This document shows positions 16,924 to 26,098 of a stretch of DNA of 33,972 nucleotides, one piece after another (position 1 is the first letter of the stretch; every line of letters begins with the position of its first letter). A program made the position numbers and the translations under genes. The stretch lies in contig CAIOMK010000025.1 in assembly GCA_903859375.1 (NCBI GenBank), forward strand, positions 1 to 33,972, given 5' to 3'. This stretch comes from Candidatus Moraniibacteriota bacterium (lineage in GTDB: Bacteria > Patescibacteriota > Minisyncoccia > Moranbacterales > UBA1568). The notes under the pieces were generated by a model. That model was not told where the DNA came from. It did not search any database and saw nothing but the letters and a program-made list of their open reading frames with translations.

Positions 16924-17550
16924 TTATTCCCACGGCGTCAATTTCGTCTCGGCATACACGCACTGCGGAGATTCATTGGTACAGGCACTTGTCGGATCGC
17001 CTGATTGTCGGGCGATACAGATCCGCCATCGGTCGCACTGCGTTTTCGCCGTCGCATACGATGTCGGAGCATCCGCAGCCGGCCCCCAATACACCATACT
17101 TATGGTAGTGACGGTCTTGTTCCCAAGGTTATAGTCGATGAAGAGCCGTCGCTTGAATCTCCCATCCGCACCTAAATGTTGTAGTGGCGACGAGGTGAGA
17201 TCAAACGACGACTGTCCGCAGGTGATCCTGTTTCCGGAACCCGGGTTCGTCACCACGGAATCATTGTAGTCTATCCTACAATCACTCCAGTTGGATCCGG
17301 ATGCGGGAAGCCACGATAAGGGTTCGAGTTGAGCGGCAAGTCGTATATTGTTATCCTTCACGTTCTTGATGAGTTCGACACCTTCTTGGGCGAGTTCCGA
17401 ACCGATGATGGTATCGCGACTCCCGATGGATATCCGCGTCCCGCCGACCATCAATTTGAGGATGGGCAGCATACCGAATAGCAGAATCGTCACCGAAAGG
17501 AGGACTTCAGCGAGCGAAAAACCTCGTACTTTTTTCCGATTTTTTCTCAT
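16924..17550 (-). CDS. Minor prepilin, PilV-like
   Basis: The 208-residue protein begins MRKNRKKVRGFSLAEVLLSVTILLFGMLPILKLM: a basic leader, Gly-Phe cleavage site, Glu5 and hydrophobic helix. AQEGVELIKNVKDNN after the helix is typical of PilV/PulJ-type minor pilins, where residents of this position often read QEG. Six or more cysteines lie in the rest (CRIDY, CGQS, CDRWRIC, CTNES, CVYA), enough for several disulfides outside the cell. It lies between the FimT-like and PilW-like genes in one transcript. The 101-base gap upstream shows no gene. Confidence 0.85.
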   Translation of the reverse strand: MRKNRKKVRGFSLAEVLLSVTILLFGMLPILKLMVGGTRISIGSRDTIIGSELAQEGVELIKNVKDNNIRLAAQLEPLSWLPASGSNWSDCRIDYNDSVVTNPGSGNRITCGQSSFDLTSSPLQHLGADGRFKRRLFIDYNLGNKTVTTISMVYWGPAADAPTSYATAKTQCDRWRICIARQSGDPTSACTNESPQCVYAETKLTPWE

Positions 17551-17651
17551 ACGGCAAATGCTCTTCTAATGACCTGTACGTTTCTCCGTCATGGCCGAAA
17601 CGATTATCTTGGACCGGTATCGGCAAGACACCGACGGCTTCCCTACCGACA

Positions 17652-18194
17652 TCAACATGCGACTCCGATAGGTTTCTCCTCGACGCGTCCAAGCGGATAG
17701 ACGCAGACGTGACTCGTTTTTCCATCCTTTGAAACTGAGAAGTCGACCACATCGGATCCGACAAGTTCCGCTCCGCCGGTACCCTTGGATGGTTCACCCC
17801 GCGGAACAGTGAAAACGACTCCCCCGTTCGTCGAGTTGACCGTGACAGCGTTCAGAAGCGTCGACGCGGTTCCCGCAAATACCGCCGGAGCATCGATACT
17901 CGATTGCTCCAAGACATACGCCGAACCGCTTGCACTCACCTTGAAACTGTAAGGAACACACGGTTTTGCTCCGCACATTCCCCGGATATTTTTCCCCGTG
18001 AGCGCGTAATTCTGTGCCTCGCGGATAGTGGTCATCAGGATACGCGCGTTCGCTTCGATATCCTTGTTGCCTCTGGATCCGCTTATGGTGCCGAGTGATA
18101 CGACGCTCATGACGCCGATGATCGCCATTGTGATCATCACCTCGACAAGTGTGAATCCCCGTACGCCGGAACGATTCCATCCGTATATTCCCAT
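17652..18194 (-). CDS. Minor prepilin, GspH/FimT-like
   Basis: The 180-residue protein begins MGIYGWNRSGVRGFTLVEVMITMAIIGVMSVVSL, a prepilin leader with Gly-Phe and Glu5. The following helix ANARILMTTIREAQNYALTGK fits the GspH/FimT family, whose members start the pilus or pseudopilus tip. Four cysteines are present, two of them as CGAKPC. It lies 7 bases after pilD and begins the run of three minor prepilins. Confidence 0.87.
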   Translation of the reverse strand: MGIYGWNRSGVRGFTLVEVMITMAIIGVMSVVSLGTISGSRGNKDIEANARILMTTIREAQNYALTGKNIRGMCGAKPCVPYSFKVSASGSAYVLEQSSIDAPAVFAGTASTLLNAVTVNSTNGGVVFTVPRGEPSKGTGGAELVGSDVVDFSVSKDGKTSHVCVYPLGRVEEKPIGVAC

Positions 18195-18201
18195 ACTGCT
18201 G

Positions 18202-18996
18202 TTATATCAAGAAAAATCCGAATGCTCTCCCAACCATTGTACCAAAGAACAACATAAAAATCACGCTCGCCGCCAAGAACGGGCCGAACGGCATAGGACT
18301 TCCCATACCTTTCTTTCCACGTAGCATAAGAACGATACCGACAAGCGCGCCTGTTCCGAATGCGAGCGTGAGTGCGGGTAGCAGCAATTTCCATCCGAGT
18401 GCGAGTCCGAGCAGAAGAGCAAGCCACGCGTCCCCTTCTCCCATCCACGTTTCCTTTGAAAAATACACGAGCGCATAAAAAAGCGCGAATGCGATACCGC
18501 TACCGATCACCCCCTCCACGAGCCGCGAGTCGATGAATGCACCGCGTGGTGAACCGAAATACCAAAGACAGAAAAGTGAGACCGCCGTCCATACCGAACC
18601 GAACACGAGTGCGGACACGGGAATCTCCATATGAGAAAGGTCGTAGACGAATATCACGACAAGCGAAGCGATAAGGCCGAGGATGAATACCGTCGCGATC
18701 GCCGACTCGAGATTTCCGGGAATAAAAAACGTCTTGCCTGCGAAGGCGAACAGTATGGCAGTCGCGCTCTCGACTGCCGGATACTGCCAAGAAATACCCA
18801 TACCGCAGGAGCGGCACTTCCCTCGAAGAAAAACAAATGAAAGCAACGGGATATTGTCATACCATGCGATCGTTTTCTCGCATCCGTTGCATCGTGACCG
18901 ACCCGAAACCACCGTCTCGCCGGTTCCGAACCGGAACAACACGACATTGAGAAAACTCCCTATAATAAGTCCGAAAATAAAAAAAAGAAACGTCAT
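18202..18996 (-). CDS. pilD: Prepilin peptidase / N-methyltransferase
   Basis: PilD removes the leader from the prepilins encoded beside it and methylates the new Phe1. The 264 residues have the N-terminal cytoplasmic loop with the four-cysteine motif (C36-x2-C39 and C61-x2-C64) and about seven membrane helices. The two catalytic aspartates are present: Asp119 in YDLSHMEIP and Asp189 in GEGD, the GxGD protease motif. The length is normal. It lies 12 bases after the upstream pilin gene. Confidence 0.96.
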   Translation of the reverse strand: MTFLFFIFGLIIGSFLNVVLFRFGTGETVVSGRSRCNGCEKTIAWYDNIPLLSFVFLRGKCRSCGMGISWQYPAVESATAILFAFAGKTFFIPGNLESAIATVFILGLIASLVVIFVYDLSHMEIPVSALVFGSVWTAVSLFCLWYFGSPRGAFIDSRLVEGVIGSGIAFALFYALVYFSKETWMGEGDAWLALLLGLALGWKLLLPALTLAFGTGALVGIVLMLRGKKGMGSPMPFGPFLAASVIFMLFFGTMVGRAFGFFLI

Positions 18997-19008
18997 ACGA
19001 GAATAGGT

Positions 19009-19407
19009 TCAGCACCCCGTGAACGTACAGCCGGAAACGGCGCAGACAGCGGAGCATCTTCCGGTGAGACAGGTCTGCGTTATCGACCAATTGCCTCCCG
19101 TACCGTTCAATACCGAAAAAGATACGGCATTGGAACACTTCGAGGAAAGTTGCGGATACACACCCGAAGAAATGGACACGTTGTTGCAGATAGGGGCGTC
19201 AGACACACCGGCTATGACCGTACCACCGCCTTCGCTGCACATCGTCGCCGATTGGGTCACGGAATCGAGCGAGGTGCGAAACGATGCGAACGCGGCCTTG
19301 TTGCGAGCATCCCCCAGACCGACCAGTATGATGGACGCGAGAATACCGATAATCGCGATCACGATGAGGAGTTCGATAAGGGTGAATCCTTTTTTATTTT
19401 TGTTCAT
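19009..19407 (-). CDS. Type IV pilin, cysteine-rich (pilin A)
   Basis: The 132-residue prepilin starts [26 protein letters not shown], a consensus leader, Gly-Phe site, Glu5 and helix. The small globular part contains eight cysteines and ends GCTFTGC. It is clearly paralogous to the next pilin upstream (19707-20135): SLDS after the helix and GC-x-FTGC at the end are shared. It follows a strong terminator and a 299-base gap, so it likely starts its own transcript with pilD and the minor prepilins. Major versus minor role is not decided by sequence. Confidence 0.9.
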   Translation of the reverse strand: MNKNKKGFTLIELLIVIAIIGILASIILVGLGDARNKAAFASFRTSLDSVTQSATMCSEGGGTVIAGVSDAPICNNVSISSGVYPQLSSKCSNAVSFSVLNGTGGNWSITQTCLTGRCSAVCAVSGCTFTGC

Positions 19408-19443
19408 GAGAGGTTTTCAAAGCGAAACCAATAACACTCAAAT

Positions 19444-19449
19444 AGTATA
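19444..19449 (-). promoter_or_regulatory. Candidate -10 box upstream of pilin A
   Basis: TATACT on the minus strand lies 37 bases before the pilin A ATG. The best upstream hexamer, TGCATT at 16 bases, is weak. The terminator between this gene and the previous pilin makes a promoter here likely. Confidence 0.35.
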
Positions 19450-19516
19450 CAACATCCGGACGGAAAATGCACTCCGACGCGAAAGAACATAGACGCACAT
19501 CCCGGCCCGGCACATG

Positions 19517-19565
19517 CAGGCATATCGTTGCGATATACAATCCGGTTCCGTCGGATATATGCCTG
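19517..19565. repeat. Inverted repeat in the gap upstream of pilin A
   Basis: CAGGCATAT (19517-19525) is the exact reverse complement of ATATGCCTG (19557-19565), with 31 bases between. It lies between the pilin B terminator and the pilin A candidate promoter, so it may be a regulator site. The 299-base gap holds no gene that I can see. Confidence 0.4.
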
Positions 19566-19656
19566 TGGAACACCTCGTAAACGGATGTGGCCGAACGTTA
19601 TCGGAACAGAGCGTCATTCATGATTCGCATCATGATCGGATGGTTGAAACCGATAG

Positions 19657-19686
19657 AAAAAGCGCCCGGATACCCGGGCGCTTTTC
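19657..19686 (-). terminator. Terminator after pilin B
   Basis: A 12-base perfect stem (AAAAGCGCCCGG / CCGGGCGCTTTT) with a four-base loop and T tail lies 21 bases after the pilin B stop. It separates the pilM-to-pilin B block from the pilin A-pilD block. Confidence 0.93.
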
Positions 19687-19706
19687 CATCCGATAGGTCG
19701 TCGAGC

Positions 19707-20135
19707 CTAACAGCCGGTGAACCTACATCCGATACCCGTACAAGCCGCTGTACATGTCACGCCGGAAGCCGTACATGACTGGGCAGTACTCCAAGCATCG
19801 GTCGTTCCCGATGAAACGGTATAATTTCCGACACCGACACAGCCGGTCGGAAGAGTCGGCCATACTGCAGCCGTACCAAGCGCGGTATCGGAGCAGATAT
19901 TCGCTCCTCCGGCCCCGGTCAGAACGCTTCCCGCGCCATCACGACACAGGATACCTGCTGACACCGTCGAATCGAGAGACGCCTTGAATGCCGCGAACGT
20001 CGCCTTCTGTCGGGCGCTTCCCAAACTCACGAGCACGATCGACGCCAAGATACCAATGATGGCAATGACGATGAGGAGTTCGATAAGGGTGAAGCCCTTC
20101 TTCATATTCTTCATATTATTATTCGTCTGTTTCAT
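19707..20135 (-). CDS. Type IV pilin, cysteine-rich (pilin B)
   Basis: This 142-residue prepilin has leader [25 protein letters not shown] with Gly-Phe and Glu5. Its globular part holds eight cysteines and ends GCRFTGC, like pilin A. The start is uncertain: I kept the first ATG, but internal ATGs at residues 8 and 11 also give plausible short leaders. No Shine-Dalgarno is seen. It begins 22 bases after pilin C and probably shares its transcript. Confidence 0.9.
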   Translation of the reverse strand: MKQTNNNMKNMKKGFTLIELLIVIAIIGILASIVLVSLGSARQKATFAAFKASLDSTVSAGILCRDGAGSVLTGAGGANICSDTALGTAAVWPTLPTGCVGVGNYTVSSGTTDAWSTAQSCTASGVTCTAACTGIGCRFTGC

Positions 20136-20157
20136 GTTATGACTACCGTCCCTTGAA

Positions 20158-20601
20158 CTAACATCCTTCTGGATATGTCACACCGGTCTCATTGAGAATG
20201 GTACTATCCGAGGTTTCACAGGCGTTCGCACCCGATGAGATTCCGAGATCGGAAGATTCCGTCACGATCGTAAAGGTGTTGGCTCCCATGGTCCCACAAC
20301 TCCGAGCCTGTATATCAGCATCGGTGAACGATCCATTGTTTATCCTATTTGCTTCAGTCGGGAGAAAAGCATTGAGAGCGGCGGCATCCAGAACTCCGGC
20401 GTCTTCCGAACATCGTATGACGAGTTCTGAGTGGAAAGAATGCAACTGTTCCTTGTACGCCGCGATATTCGCCTTATCCCGAGCGCTCGAAATGCTCACG
20501 AGCACGACCGAGGCAAGAATACCGATAATCGCGATAACGATGAGAAGTTCGATCAACGTGAAGCCTTCTTCCGTTTTTGTTTTCAAATCCATTTTCCACA
20601 T
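20158..20601 (-). CDS. Type IV pilin, likely highly expressed (pilin C)
   Basis: This 147-residue prepilin has [24 protein letters not shown] after an acidic-ended leader (KTKTEEG). The mature domain has four cysteines, in two possible pairs, and ends PEGC. The start is decided by a near-perfect AAAGGAGG (20610-20617) placed 8 bases before the ATG at 20601; the GTG at 20610 would overlap that site. This is one of very few strong ribosome sites in the window, so it may encode the major pilin (inference). It follows pilC by about 60 bases with no terminator between. Confidence 0.9.
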   Translation of the reverse strand: MWKMDLKTKTEEGFTLIELLIVIAIIGILASVVLVSISSARDKANIAAYKEQLHSFHSELVIRCSEDAGVLDAAALNAFLPTEANRINNGSFTDADIQARSCGTMGANTFTIVTESSDLGISSGANACETSDSTILNETGVTYPEGC

Positions 20602-20662
20602 TGCGTTCACCTCCTTTCTTTTTTATTGTTATATTCGAAACGACAGACCTCTTCGAAACCTC

Positions 20663-21871
20663 TTAGAAGTTCCCGACCACATTATATATTGGAAGCAGTA
20701 TTCCCACAACCAGAATCGCGACGCCGATACCGAGGAAGACAATGAGTATAGGCTCGAGAAGCGTCGTGAGATTCTGTGTCATATTATCCACTTCCTGCGA
20801 ATAAAAATTCGAGATATTCCGAAGTATGGCGGATATGGTTCCGGTTTCCTCTCCGATCTTCACCATCTGTGACACGAGATGCGGTATCTGCTTGGAACGG
20901 AAGAACGCGGTACTCATGCTTCCGCCCTTCCTGACTTCTTCCTCCGCGTCATGTATGATCGCCTGGAATGTCTGATTGCCGACGATGCCGCTCACAATCG
21001 AGAGGGCGCGTATGATCGGAATACCACCATTGAGCAGGATACCGAGGTTCTCCGCGAGACGGGCGATGAACACATATTGGGCGATCTTGCCGACGATCGG
21101 AATGACGAATACTTGCTCGTCCCATGCGCGACGTCCGTCCGAAGTGCGTATATAATAGTTGAACGATCCGCCCAATGTCGCGACCAAGACGACCACGGTC
21201 CACCAATATACGGCGAAGAAATCACTCACCGCCATGATGACCACGGTATACCACGGCAGTGCCGTCGAGAAATCCTTCAGGATGACCGTGATCTTCGGAA
21301 CGATGAATGCGATGACGATGAAACCTATAATGCCGGCGACACCGAGCACGAAGGCCGGATAATACATCGCGCCTTTGATCTTCGATACGAGAATGTAGTC
21401 CTTTTCCAGAGAGTCCGCGATGAAGGTGATCGAGTGCTGAAGTCCTCCGGATACTTCCCCCGCATGAATCAGGTTTATGGAAAGCGCGGGAAAAACGTCC
21501 GTGTGTTTGCCGAGCGCATCCGACAAAGACATACCGTCGTCCACGTCGTCCTTTATTTCCTTGAGTACGATACGGAAATATGCGTTGTCGGTCTCTTCGG
21601 CGATAGCGAGAATGGATGAGGTTACTGGGACCTTCGCCTCGATAAGCACACTCAACTGACGGAAAAAAGCCACCAGCTCTTTCCGATTCACGCCCTCCCA
21701 GATACGGGAAAGATCTTTTATCACGGCGTATTTCCCCCCTTCTTCACGGATGAGTACCGGCAGAAGTCCGTTCTTCTGGAGGAGGAGATTGGCCGCATCA
21801 CGGCTGTCCGCCTCGACAAAGCCCTCCTTCAGGACTCCTTCGACGCTCTTCGCCTTGAATGCGAACTTCAT
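20663..21871 (-). CDS. pilC: Type IV pilus inner-membrane platform protein
   Basis: PilC is the polytopic platform that couples the PilB and PilT motors to pilin entry and exit. The 402 residues have two T2SSF domains (about 70-195 and 270-395), each with a cytoplasmic helical bundle and membrane spans; FFRQLSVLIEAKVP and ARLAENLGILLNGGIPI are the matching domain starts. The open frame extends to 21967, but the ATG at 21871 gives the usual MKFAFKAKSVEG start. It lies 31 bases after pilT. Confidence 0.95.
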   Translation of the reverse strand: MKFAFKAKSVEGVLKEGFVEADSRDAANLLLQKNGLLPVLIREEGGKYAVIKDLSRIWEGVNRKELVAFFRQLSVLIEAKVPVTSSILAIAEETDNAYFRIVLKEIKDDVDDGMSLSDALGKHTDVFPALSINLIHAGEVSGGLQHSITFIADSLEKDYILVSKIKGAMYYPAFVLGVAGIIGFIVIAFIVPKITVILKDFSTALPWYTVVIMAVSDFFAVYWWTVVVLVATLGGSFNYYIRTSDGRRAWDEQVFVIPIVGKIAQYVFIARLAENLGILLNGGIPIIRALSIVSGIVGNQTFQAIIHDAEEEVRKGGSMSTAFFRSKQIPHLVSQMVKIGEETGTISAILRNISNFYSQEVDNMTQNLTTLLEPILIVFLGIGVAILVVGILLPIYNVVGNF

Positions 21872-21902
21872 ATGTTTTTCGATTCGTTTCTTAGAACAGA
21901 TC

Positions 21903-23000
21903 CTATTCCGATTTCGCGATAAGCATCTCGAGATACTGCCGGTTCTTCGAATAGGTGAGGGCATCATTCACCGAGATAAGACCCTTGCGGACCAGATCGG
22001 AAAGGGACCGGTCGAGCGATATCATCCCCTCTTTGAGATTCGTCTCGATGACACTGTCTATCTGATGTGTCTTGTTCTCGCGGATGAGATTCTCCACGGC
22101 GTGGTTCTTGAACATGATCTCGACAGCCGGGATACGTCCCGCCCCGTCCATGCGCGGTATGAGCCGTTGAGACACGACACCGAGCAGAACACTTGCGAGC
22201 TGGGCGCGGATCTGATTCTGCTGATGCGCCGGGAAGACGTCGATGATACGATCGATAGTCTGAGCGGCATCGTTCGTGTGCACCGTCGCAAAGATAAGGT
22301 GCCCCGTCTCCGCGGCCGTCATCGCCGTAGAGATAGTCTCGAGATCCCGGAGTTCGGCGAGCATGACCACGTTCGCATCCTCGCGGAACACGGCCCTCAA
22401 TGCGAGCGGGAATGTCTTCGCGTCCCGGCCGACCTCACGCTGGTTGATGATGCACCGGTCCTGCGTATAGACGAACTCTATCGGGTCCTCGATGGTCACG
22501 ATGTGCTTCTCCTGATTGTGGTTGATGTATTCGATGATCGCGGCCAGTGTCGTCGACTTGCCATGTCCGACCGGACCAGTCACAAGCACCAATCCCTGGG
22601 AATAATTCGCAAAATTGTACAGTGCCGAAGGAAGATTGAGTTCTTCAAGATTGCGCACATGGTCCATGACGAACCGCATTGTCACGCTCACAAACCCCTT
22701 CTGAAAGAAGATATTCGTCCGGAACCGCATCCTGTTCTCGAAGTTGTATGAAAAATCCGTCTGCCCCGAGGCCAACAGTTCATCCTTGCCTTCTTCGGAT
22801 AACAGGATATCCGAAAGAGCCTTCGTATCGGCCGGCGTCAAGACCTTCTCTTGGGTAATCGGATGGAGTTTCCCGTTGATACGGAGTGTCGGATACCGAC
22901 CGACGACCAGATGCAGATCGGAAGCGTTCTGCTGTCCGACAAGAAGCAAGAGGTTTTTTATCCGTTGTTCGGCGTGCAATATTTCGGATCCTTCTGACAT
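21903..23000 (-). CDS. pilT: Type IV pilus retraction ATPase
   Basis: PilT is the hexameric ATPase that drives pilus retraction, giving twitching and DNA uptake in other bacteria. The 365 residues contain Walker A GPVGHGKST (142-150), an Asp box with DPIEF, a Walker B with MLAELRD, a His box (ATVHTND), and the C-terminal AVENLIREN, a close version of the AIRNLIRE motif specific to PilT. HGK in the Walker A replaces the common SGK. It is next to pilC and a CheY-like gene. Confidence 0.96.
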   Translation of the reverse strand: MSEGSEILHAEQRIKNLLLLVGQQNASDLHLVVGRYPTLRINGKLHPITQEKVLTPADTKALSDILLSEEGKDELLASGQTDFSYNFENRMRFRTNIFFQKGFVSVTMRFVMDHVRNLEELNLPSALYNFANYSQGLVLVTGPVGHGKSTTLAAIIEYINHNQEKHIVTIEDPIEFVYTQDRCIINQREVGRDAKTFPLALRAVFREDANVVMLAELRDLETISTAMTAAETGHLIFATVHTNDAAQTIDRIIDVFPAHQQNQIRAQLASVLLGVVSQRLIPRMDGAGRIPAVEIMFKNHAVENLIRENKTHQIDSVIETNLKEGMISLDRSLSDLVRKGLISVNDALTYSKNRQYLEMLIAKSE

Positions 23001-23024
23001 ACTCGCGTTTTTATTTTTTTACCC

Positions 23025-23489
23025 TCATGTTTTCGGGGAATCGGAAACTGTCTCATCGGAAGTCTTTTCTTCTTCAAGAATACCATCTTTGACACTCTTC
23101 TCCAAAACGGACTCGACTTTCCTGAGCACCTCCGACGGCGTGAAGTGGGACTTGATGAGATACTCTTCCGCACCGAGATCGAATCCGTCACGAACCCCTT
23201 CGTTTGCGGAAAAATTCGTCAGCAGGATGACCGGGATATCTTTCCAGAGGACTTCTGCCTTTATCTCCTTGAGCACTTCGCGACCATCCATACGCGGCAT
23301 GAAAATATCAAGCATGATAAGATCCGGAGCCGTTTTGTTCGATCGAAGATGTTCCATACCCTCGGCCCCGTCGCTGGCCGAATCGACCACGAATCCACAC
23401 TCCTTCAATTTTCGCTGATAAATGTCGCGGACGAAAAAATCATCTTCCATGAGCAGAATTTTCTTTCCGGCAAATTTCGATATCCCCAT
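23025..23489 (-). CDS. CheY-like response regulator receiver protein
   Basis: The 154-residue protein is a single receiver domain with the phosphorylation Asp61 in MLDIFMPRMDG, the acidic pocket Glu15-Asp16-Asp17, Thr91 and Lys113. No output domain follows, only a 30-residue acidic tail. Its position between pilB and pilT suggests that it regulates pilus extension and retraction, like PilG or PilH of other bacteria. No histidine kinase lies in this window, so its partner must be elsewhere. Confidence 0.92.
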   Translation of the reverse strand: MGISKFAGKKILLMEDDFFVRDIYQRKLKECGFVVDSASDGAEGMEHLRSNKTAPDLIMLDIFMPRMDGREVLKEIKAEVLWKDIPVILLTNFSANEGVRDGFDLGAEEYLIKSHFTPSEVLRKVESVLEKSVKDGILEEEKTSDETVSDSPKT

Positions 23490-23516
23490 ATGTCCGATTC
23501 GTTATGAGCCACCGTT

Positions 23517-25262
23517 CTATTCCTCATCCACCAGTGTGGCACCCTCGGTCACACGCTCGACTTCCGTCAGGGTCGTCAATCCCCGCAATGCTTTCAGCAG
23601 TCCGTCCTGTCGAAGTGTGATCATATTCTGACGGTTCGCTTCCTCGAGTAGTTTCGCCTCGTTCGCATGATCGTCGGTAATGATCTGTTTCACCTGTTCG
23701 CTCACCTCGAGTGCCTCATAAATGGCGACTCGCCCCTTGTATCCGGTATTGCCACATACTTCGCATCCTTTCCCGCGAAAAAAGTGGGCGCCTTTTTTCG
23801 GATCGTACCCGTATTTTTCCAATTCTTCAAGACTGATATTCTCGATGGATTCCATGGTCCCTTTCCGGATTTCCGGGGTTACCGTTATTTCTTCACTGCA
23901 TTCCGAACAGATACGGCGGACGAGACGCTGAGCCGCGACGATCTGCACCGCCGATGCGATAAGAAACGGCTCTACTCCCATATCGACAAATCGGGGGATG
24001 GATCCGATAGCGCTGTTCGTATGCAGGGTCGAAAGCACGAGATGTCCGGTCAAAGCCGAATGGATCGCGAGCTCGGCGGTCTCGCCGTCGCGGATTTCCC
24101 CGACCATGATGACGTTCGGATCCTGACGCAGTATGGACCGGAGTCCGTTTGCGAAGGTATATCCGATTTCCGGCTGCACTTGGCTCTGGTTCACACCCTC
24201 GATGGTATATTCGACAGGATCCTCGAGTGTGATGATATTGCGTTCGTCCTGGTTCAGAATCTGCAGAAAAGAATACAGCGTCGTCGATTTTCCTGAGCCG
24301 GTCGGCCCCGTCATAAGGATGATACCGAACGGTTCCATAATCTTCTTCCGAAGCAGTTCGCCGTTTCGGCCCCACAGACCCATTGCTTGGAAATCTACGG
24401 TACTCTCTTTCTTTTCGAGTACGCGCATCACGACTTTTTCTCCGTTCACGACAGGCAACGTCGACACGCGCAAATCGACGGCTTCACCCTGATGGTCGAC
24501 TCGGAACCGTCCGTCCTGAGGCTTGCGCTTCTCGTCTATCTTGAGGTTCGCAAGGATTTTGATACGCGCGACGACGGCCTTGCCGATTGACAGAGGAAAA
24601 AGGAGCGACGCGTTCAGGATACCGTCGACACGAAACCGGACACGATAGTTTTCCTCACCAGGCTCTATATGGATATCACTCGCACGGGCATCGATGGCGT
24701 GCTTTACGATAGATTCGACCAAACGTGCGATCGGCGCATCCTGAATGACTTCCTTTTCCGATCCTGATTGTTCCGCGGTTATCTCGAGTTCGCCCGAAAA
24801 CTGGTCTTCGAGAGCGGTATCGTCCTGCTTGAATGACAGGATGGCTTCCTTGAGAACCTGATCGGCTCCGGAATACCATTTCAGAATATCAAGAATGACT
24901 CTCTTCGGGGCCAAAGCGATCTCGATGTTCTTCTGTTCTTTTTCGGCAAGAAATCTGAGCAGGTTGAGAGCTTCGTAATCCTCAGGGTCAACCATCGCGA
25001 TTCGAAGTGTGTTCCCATCCTTCGCATACACGCTCATCTGATACTTCCTCGCGGTATCCTGTTGGATGTATCCGAACAACGCTCGTTCTATTTTTTTTGG
25101 TGCCTCATCAAGAAAAGGCATGCCGAGATCATCGGCACGCTTTTTCAGTTCGACATCGTCCATTTCCTTTACGACCGGAGTGGTCACGACAGTAGCATCG
25201 GTATCGGTGTCGGTGTCGGTCGAATCAGAAGTCAGATCCTGGTCCAGAGAGGAATCGCTCAT
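23517..25262 (-). CDS. pilB: Type IV pilus extension ATPase
   Basis: PilB powers pilus assembly. The 581 residues show an N-terminal GspE/MshEN-type domain (about 35-145), Walker A GPTGSGKSTT (about 318-327), Walker B with IMVGEIRDGETA, a His box (LSTLHTNSA), and the four-cysteine zinc site (CSEC near 450, CEVC near 498) that marks the extension ATPases. Residues 13-22 are a Asp-Thr run encoded by a six-base repeat. It lies between pilO and the CheY-like gene with short gaps. Confidence 0.96.
   Translation of the reverse strand: MSDSSLDQDLTSDSTDTDTDTDATVVTTPVVKEMDDVELKKRADDLGMPFLDEAPKKIERALFGYIQQDTARKYQMSVYAKDGNTLRIAMVDPEDYEALNLLRFLAEKEQKNIEIALAPKRVILDILKWYSGADQVLKEAILSFKQDDTALEDQFSGELEITAEQSGSEKEVIQDAPIARLVESIVKHAIDARASDIHIEPGEENYRVRFRVDGILNASLLFPLSIGKAVVARIKILANLKIDEKRKPQDGRFRVDHQGEAVDLRVSTLPVVNGEKVVMRVLEKKESTVDFQAMGLWGRNGELLRKKIMEPFGIILMTGPTGSGKSTTLYSFLQILNQDERNIITLEDPVEYTIEGVNQSQVQPEIGYTFANGLRSILRQDPNVIMVGEIRDGETAELAIHSALTGHLVLSTLHTNSAIGSIPRFVDMGVEPFLIASAVQIVAAQRLVRRICSECSEEITVTPEIRKGTMESIENISLEELEKYGYDPKKGAHFFRGKGCEVCGNTGYKGRVAIYEALEVSEQVKQIITDDHANEAKLLEEANRQNMITLRQDGLLKALRGLTTLTEVERVTEGATLVDEE
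25195..25235. repeat. Hexanucleotide repeat in the pilB start
   Basis: TCGGTG-type units repeat about five times with small changes and encode the Asp-Thr run near residue 15. A change in copy number would alter protein length in frame without breaking the gene. Confidence 0.6.
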
Positions 25263-25283
25263 ATCCGGTCTTACTTTTAGAAC

Positions 25284-26066
25284 CTAGTTAGAAGAGAACG
25301 GATTCGTCCGTCCCGCACTTCCGGGTTCCCCAAGTGCCGGAACGGCTCCCTCCTTTGCCAATACGACATTGACGGCATCGAGATCGAATGTCCCTCCATT
25401 GAAAACAGGCAACAGATATCCCTTAGCGTAATGTTTCAAAGGAAGATAATTGAAGGTCACCGCGATGTTTCCGGAAAGTATCCCGTTATCCGGAACCGGT
25501 TGACCGGTCGAATCGACACTGATCGATTTGTTCTTGGCTATCGAGAACGTACCGATCTCCTGGGAACGGCCCGAGTGCGACACCGCTTTCAAGAAAGACC
25601 GGATATTATCGTACGACCCCTGTATATCGGCATGTAGCGTGAACGTATCCAGAATCGGCGCGCTCGGAGCCACGCTTTCGCCTGACAATGGATCGACGGC
25701 GTCGGGAAGGAGGGCATCGTTCGAAGATGAGGACCTCGTGCCGGCATCGAACACGATCTTGTTGATGGTCGCACCGGACTGTATCGCGTAATAATTGAAA
25801 ATATCAACGACCCGATCCTGACTAATCGATGTGGGAAGGTATCCGAGTATCGACTTTCCGGCGTCGGTATCCGCAATCGTTTCGCGAGACACCAACAGAC
25901 TGCTGAGATTCTGCTGTGTCCGCTGCACCGCGTCGAAGTCGCCCACTTTGGAAGCCAAGATGTCACGCTTCTGAAATATGGATTCAATGGACGGCTTTAT
26001 CCAAAACACACCCACAAATATGGTTATGATGATGAAGATCGGGAAGGAAAGATTCTTGAGAGACAT
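25284..26066 (-). CDS. pilO: Type IV pilus alignment protein, PilO-like
   Basis: This 260-residue protein has one N-terminal membrane helix (about 7-24), a coiled-coil-like stretch (KRDILASKVGDFDAVQRTQQNL), and a periplasm-facing ferredoxin-like domain ending near 210. The C-terminal 40 residues are Ala/Gly/Pro-rich and look disordered. PilO pairs with PilN to connect the motor to the outside parts of the machine. Sequence identity in this family is low, so the label depends on topology and on its place after pilM and pilN. Confidence 0.82.
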   Translation of the reverse strand: MSLKNLSFPIFIIITIFVGVFWIKPSIESIFQKRDILASKVGDFDAVQRTQQNLSSLLVSRETIADTDAGKSILGYLPTSISQDRVVDIFNYYAIQSGATINKIVFDAGTRSSSSNDALLPDAVDPLSGESVAPSAPILDTFTLHADIQGSYDNIRSFLKAVSHSGRSQEIGTFSIAKNKSISVDSTGQPVPDNGILSGNIAVTFNYLPLKHYAKGYLLPVFNGGTFDLDAVNVVLAKEGAVPALGEPGSAGRTNPFSSN

Positions 26067-26098
26067 ATCGTTTTGTGTTTATTCCTATTGTCAAATTT

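Noticed and set aside
19009-20601. Conductive pili
   Set aside because: The pilins are cysteine- and Gly/Ser/Thr-rich with few aromatics in the helical core; nothing supports conductivity.
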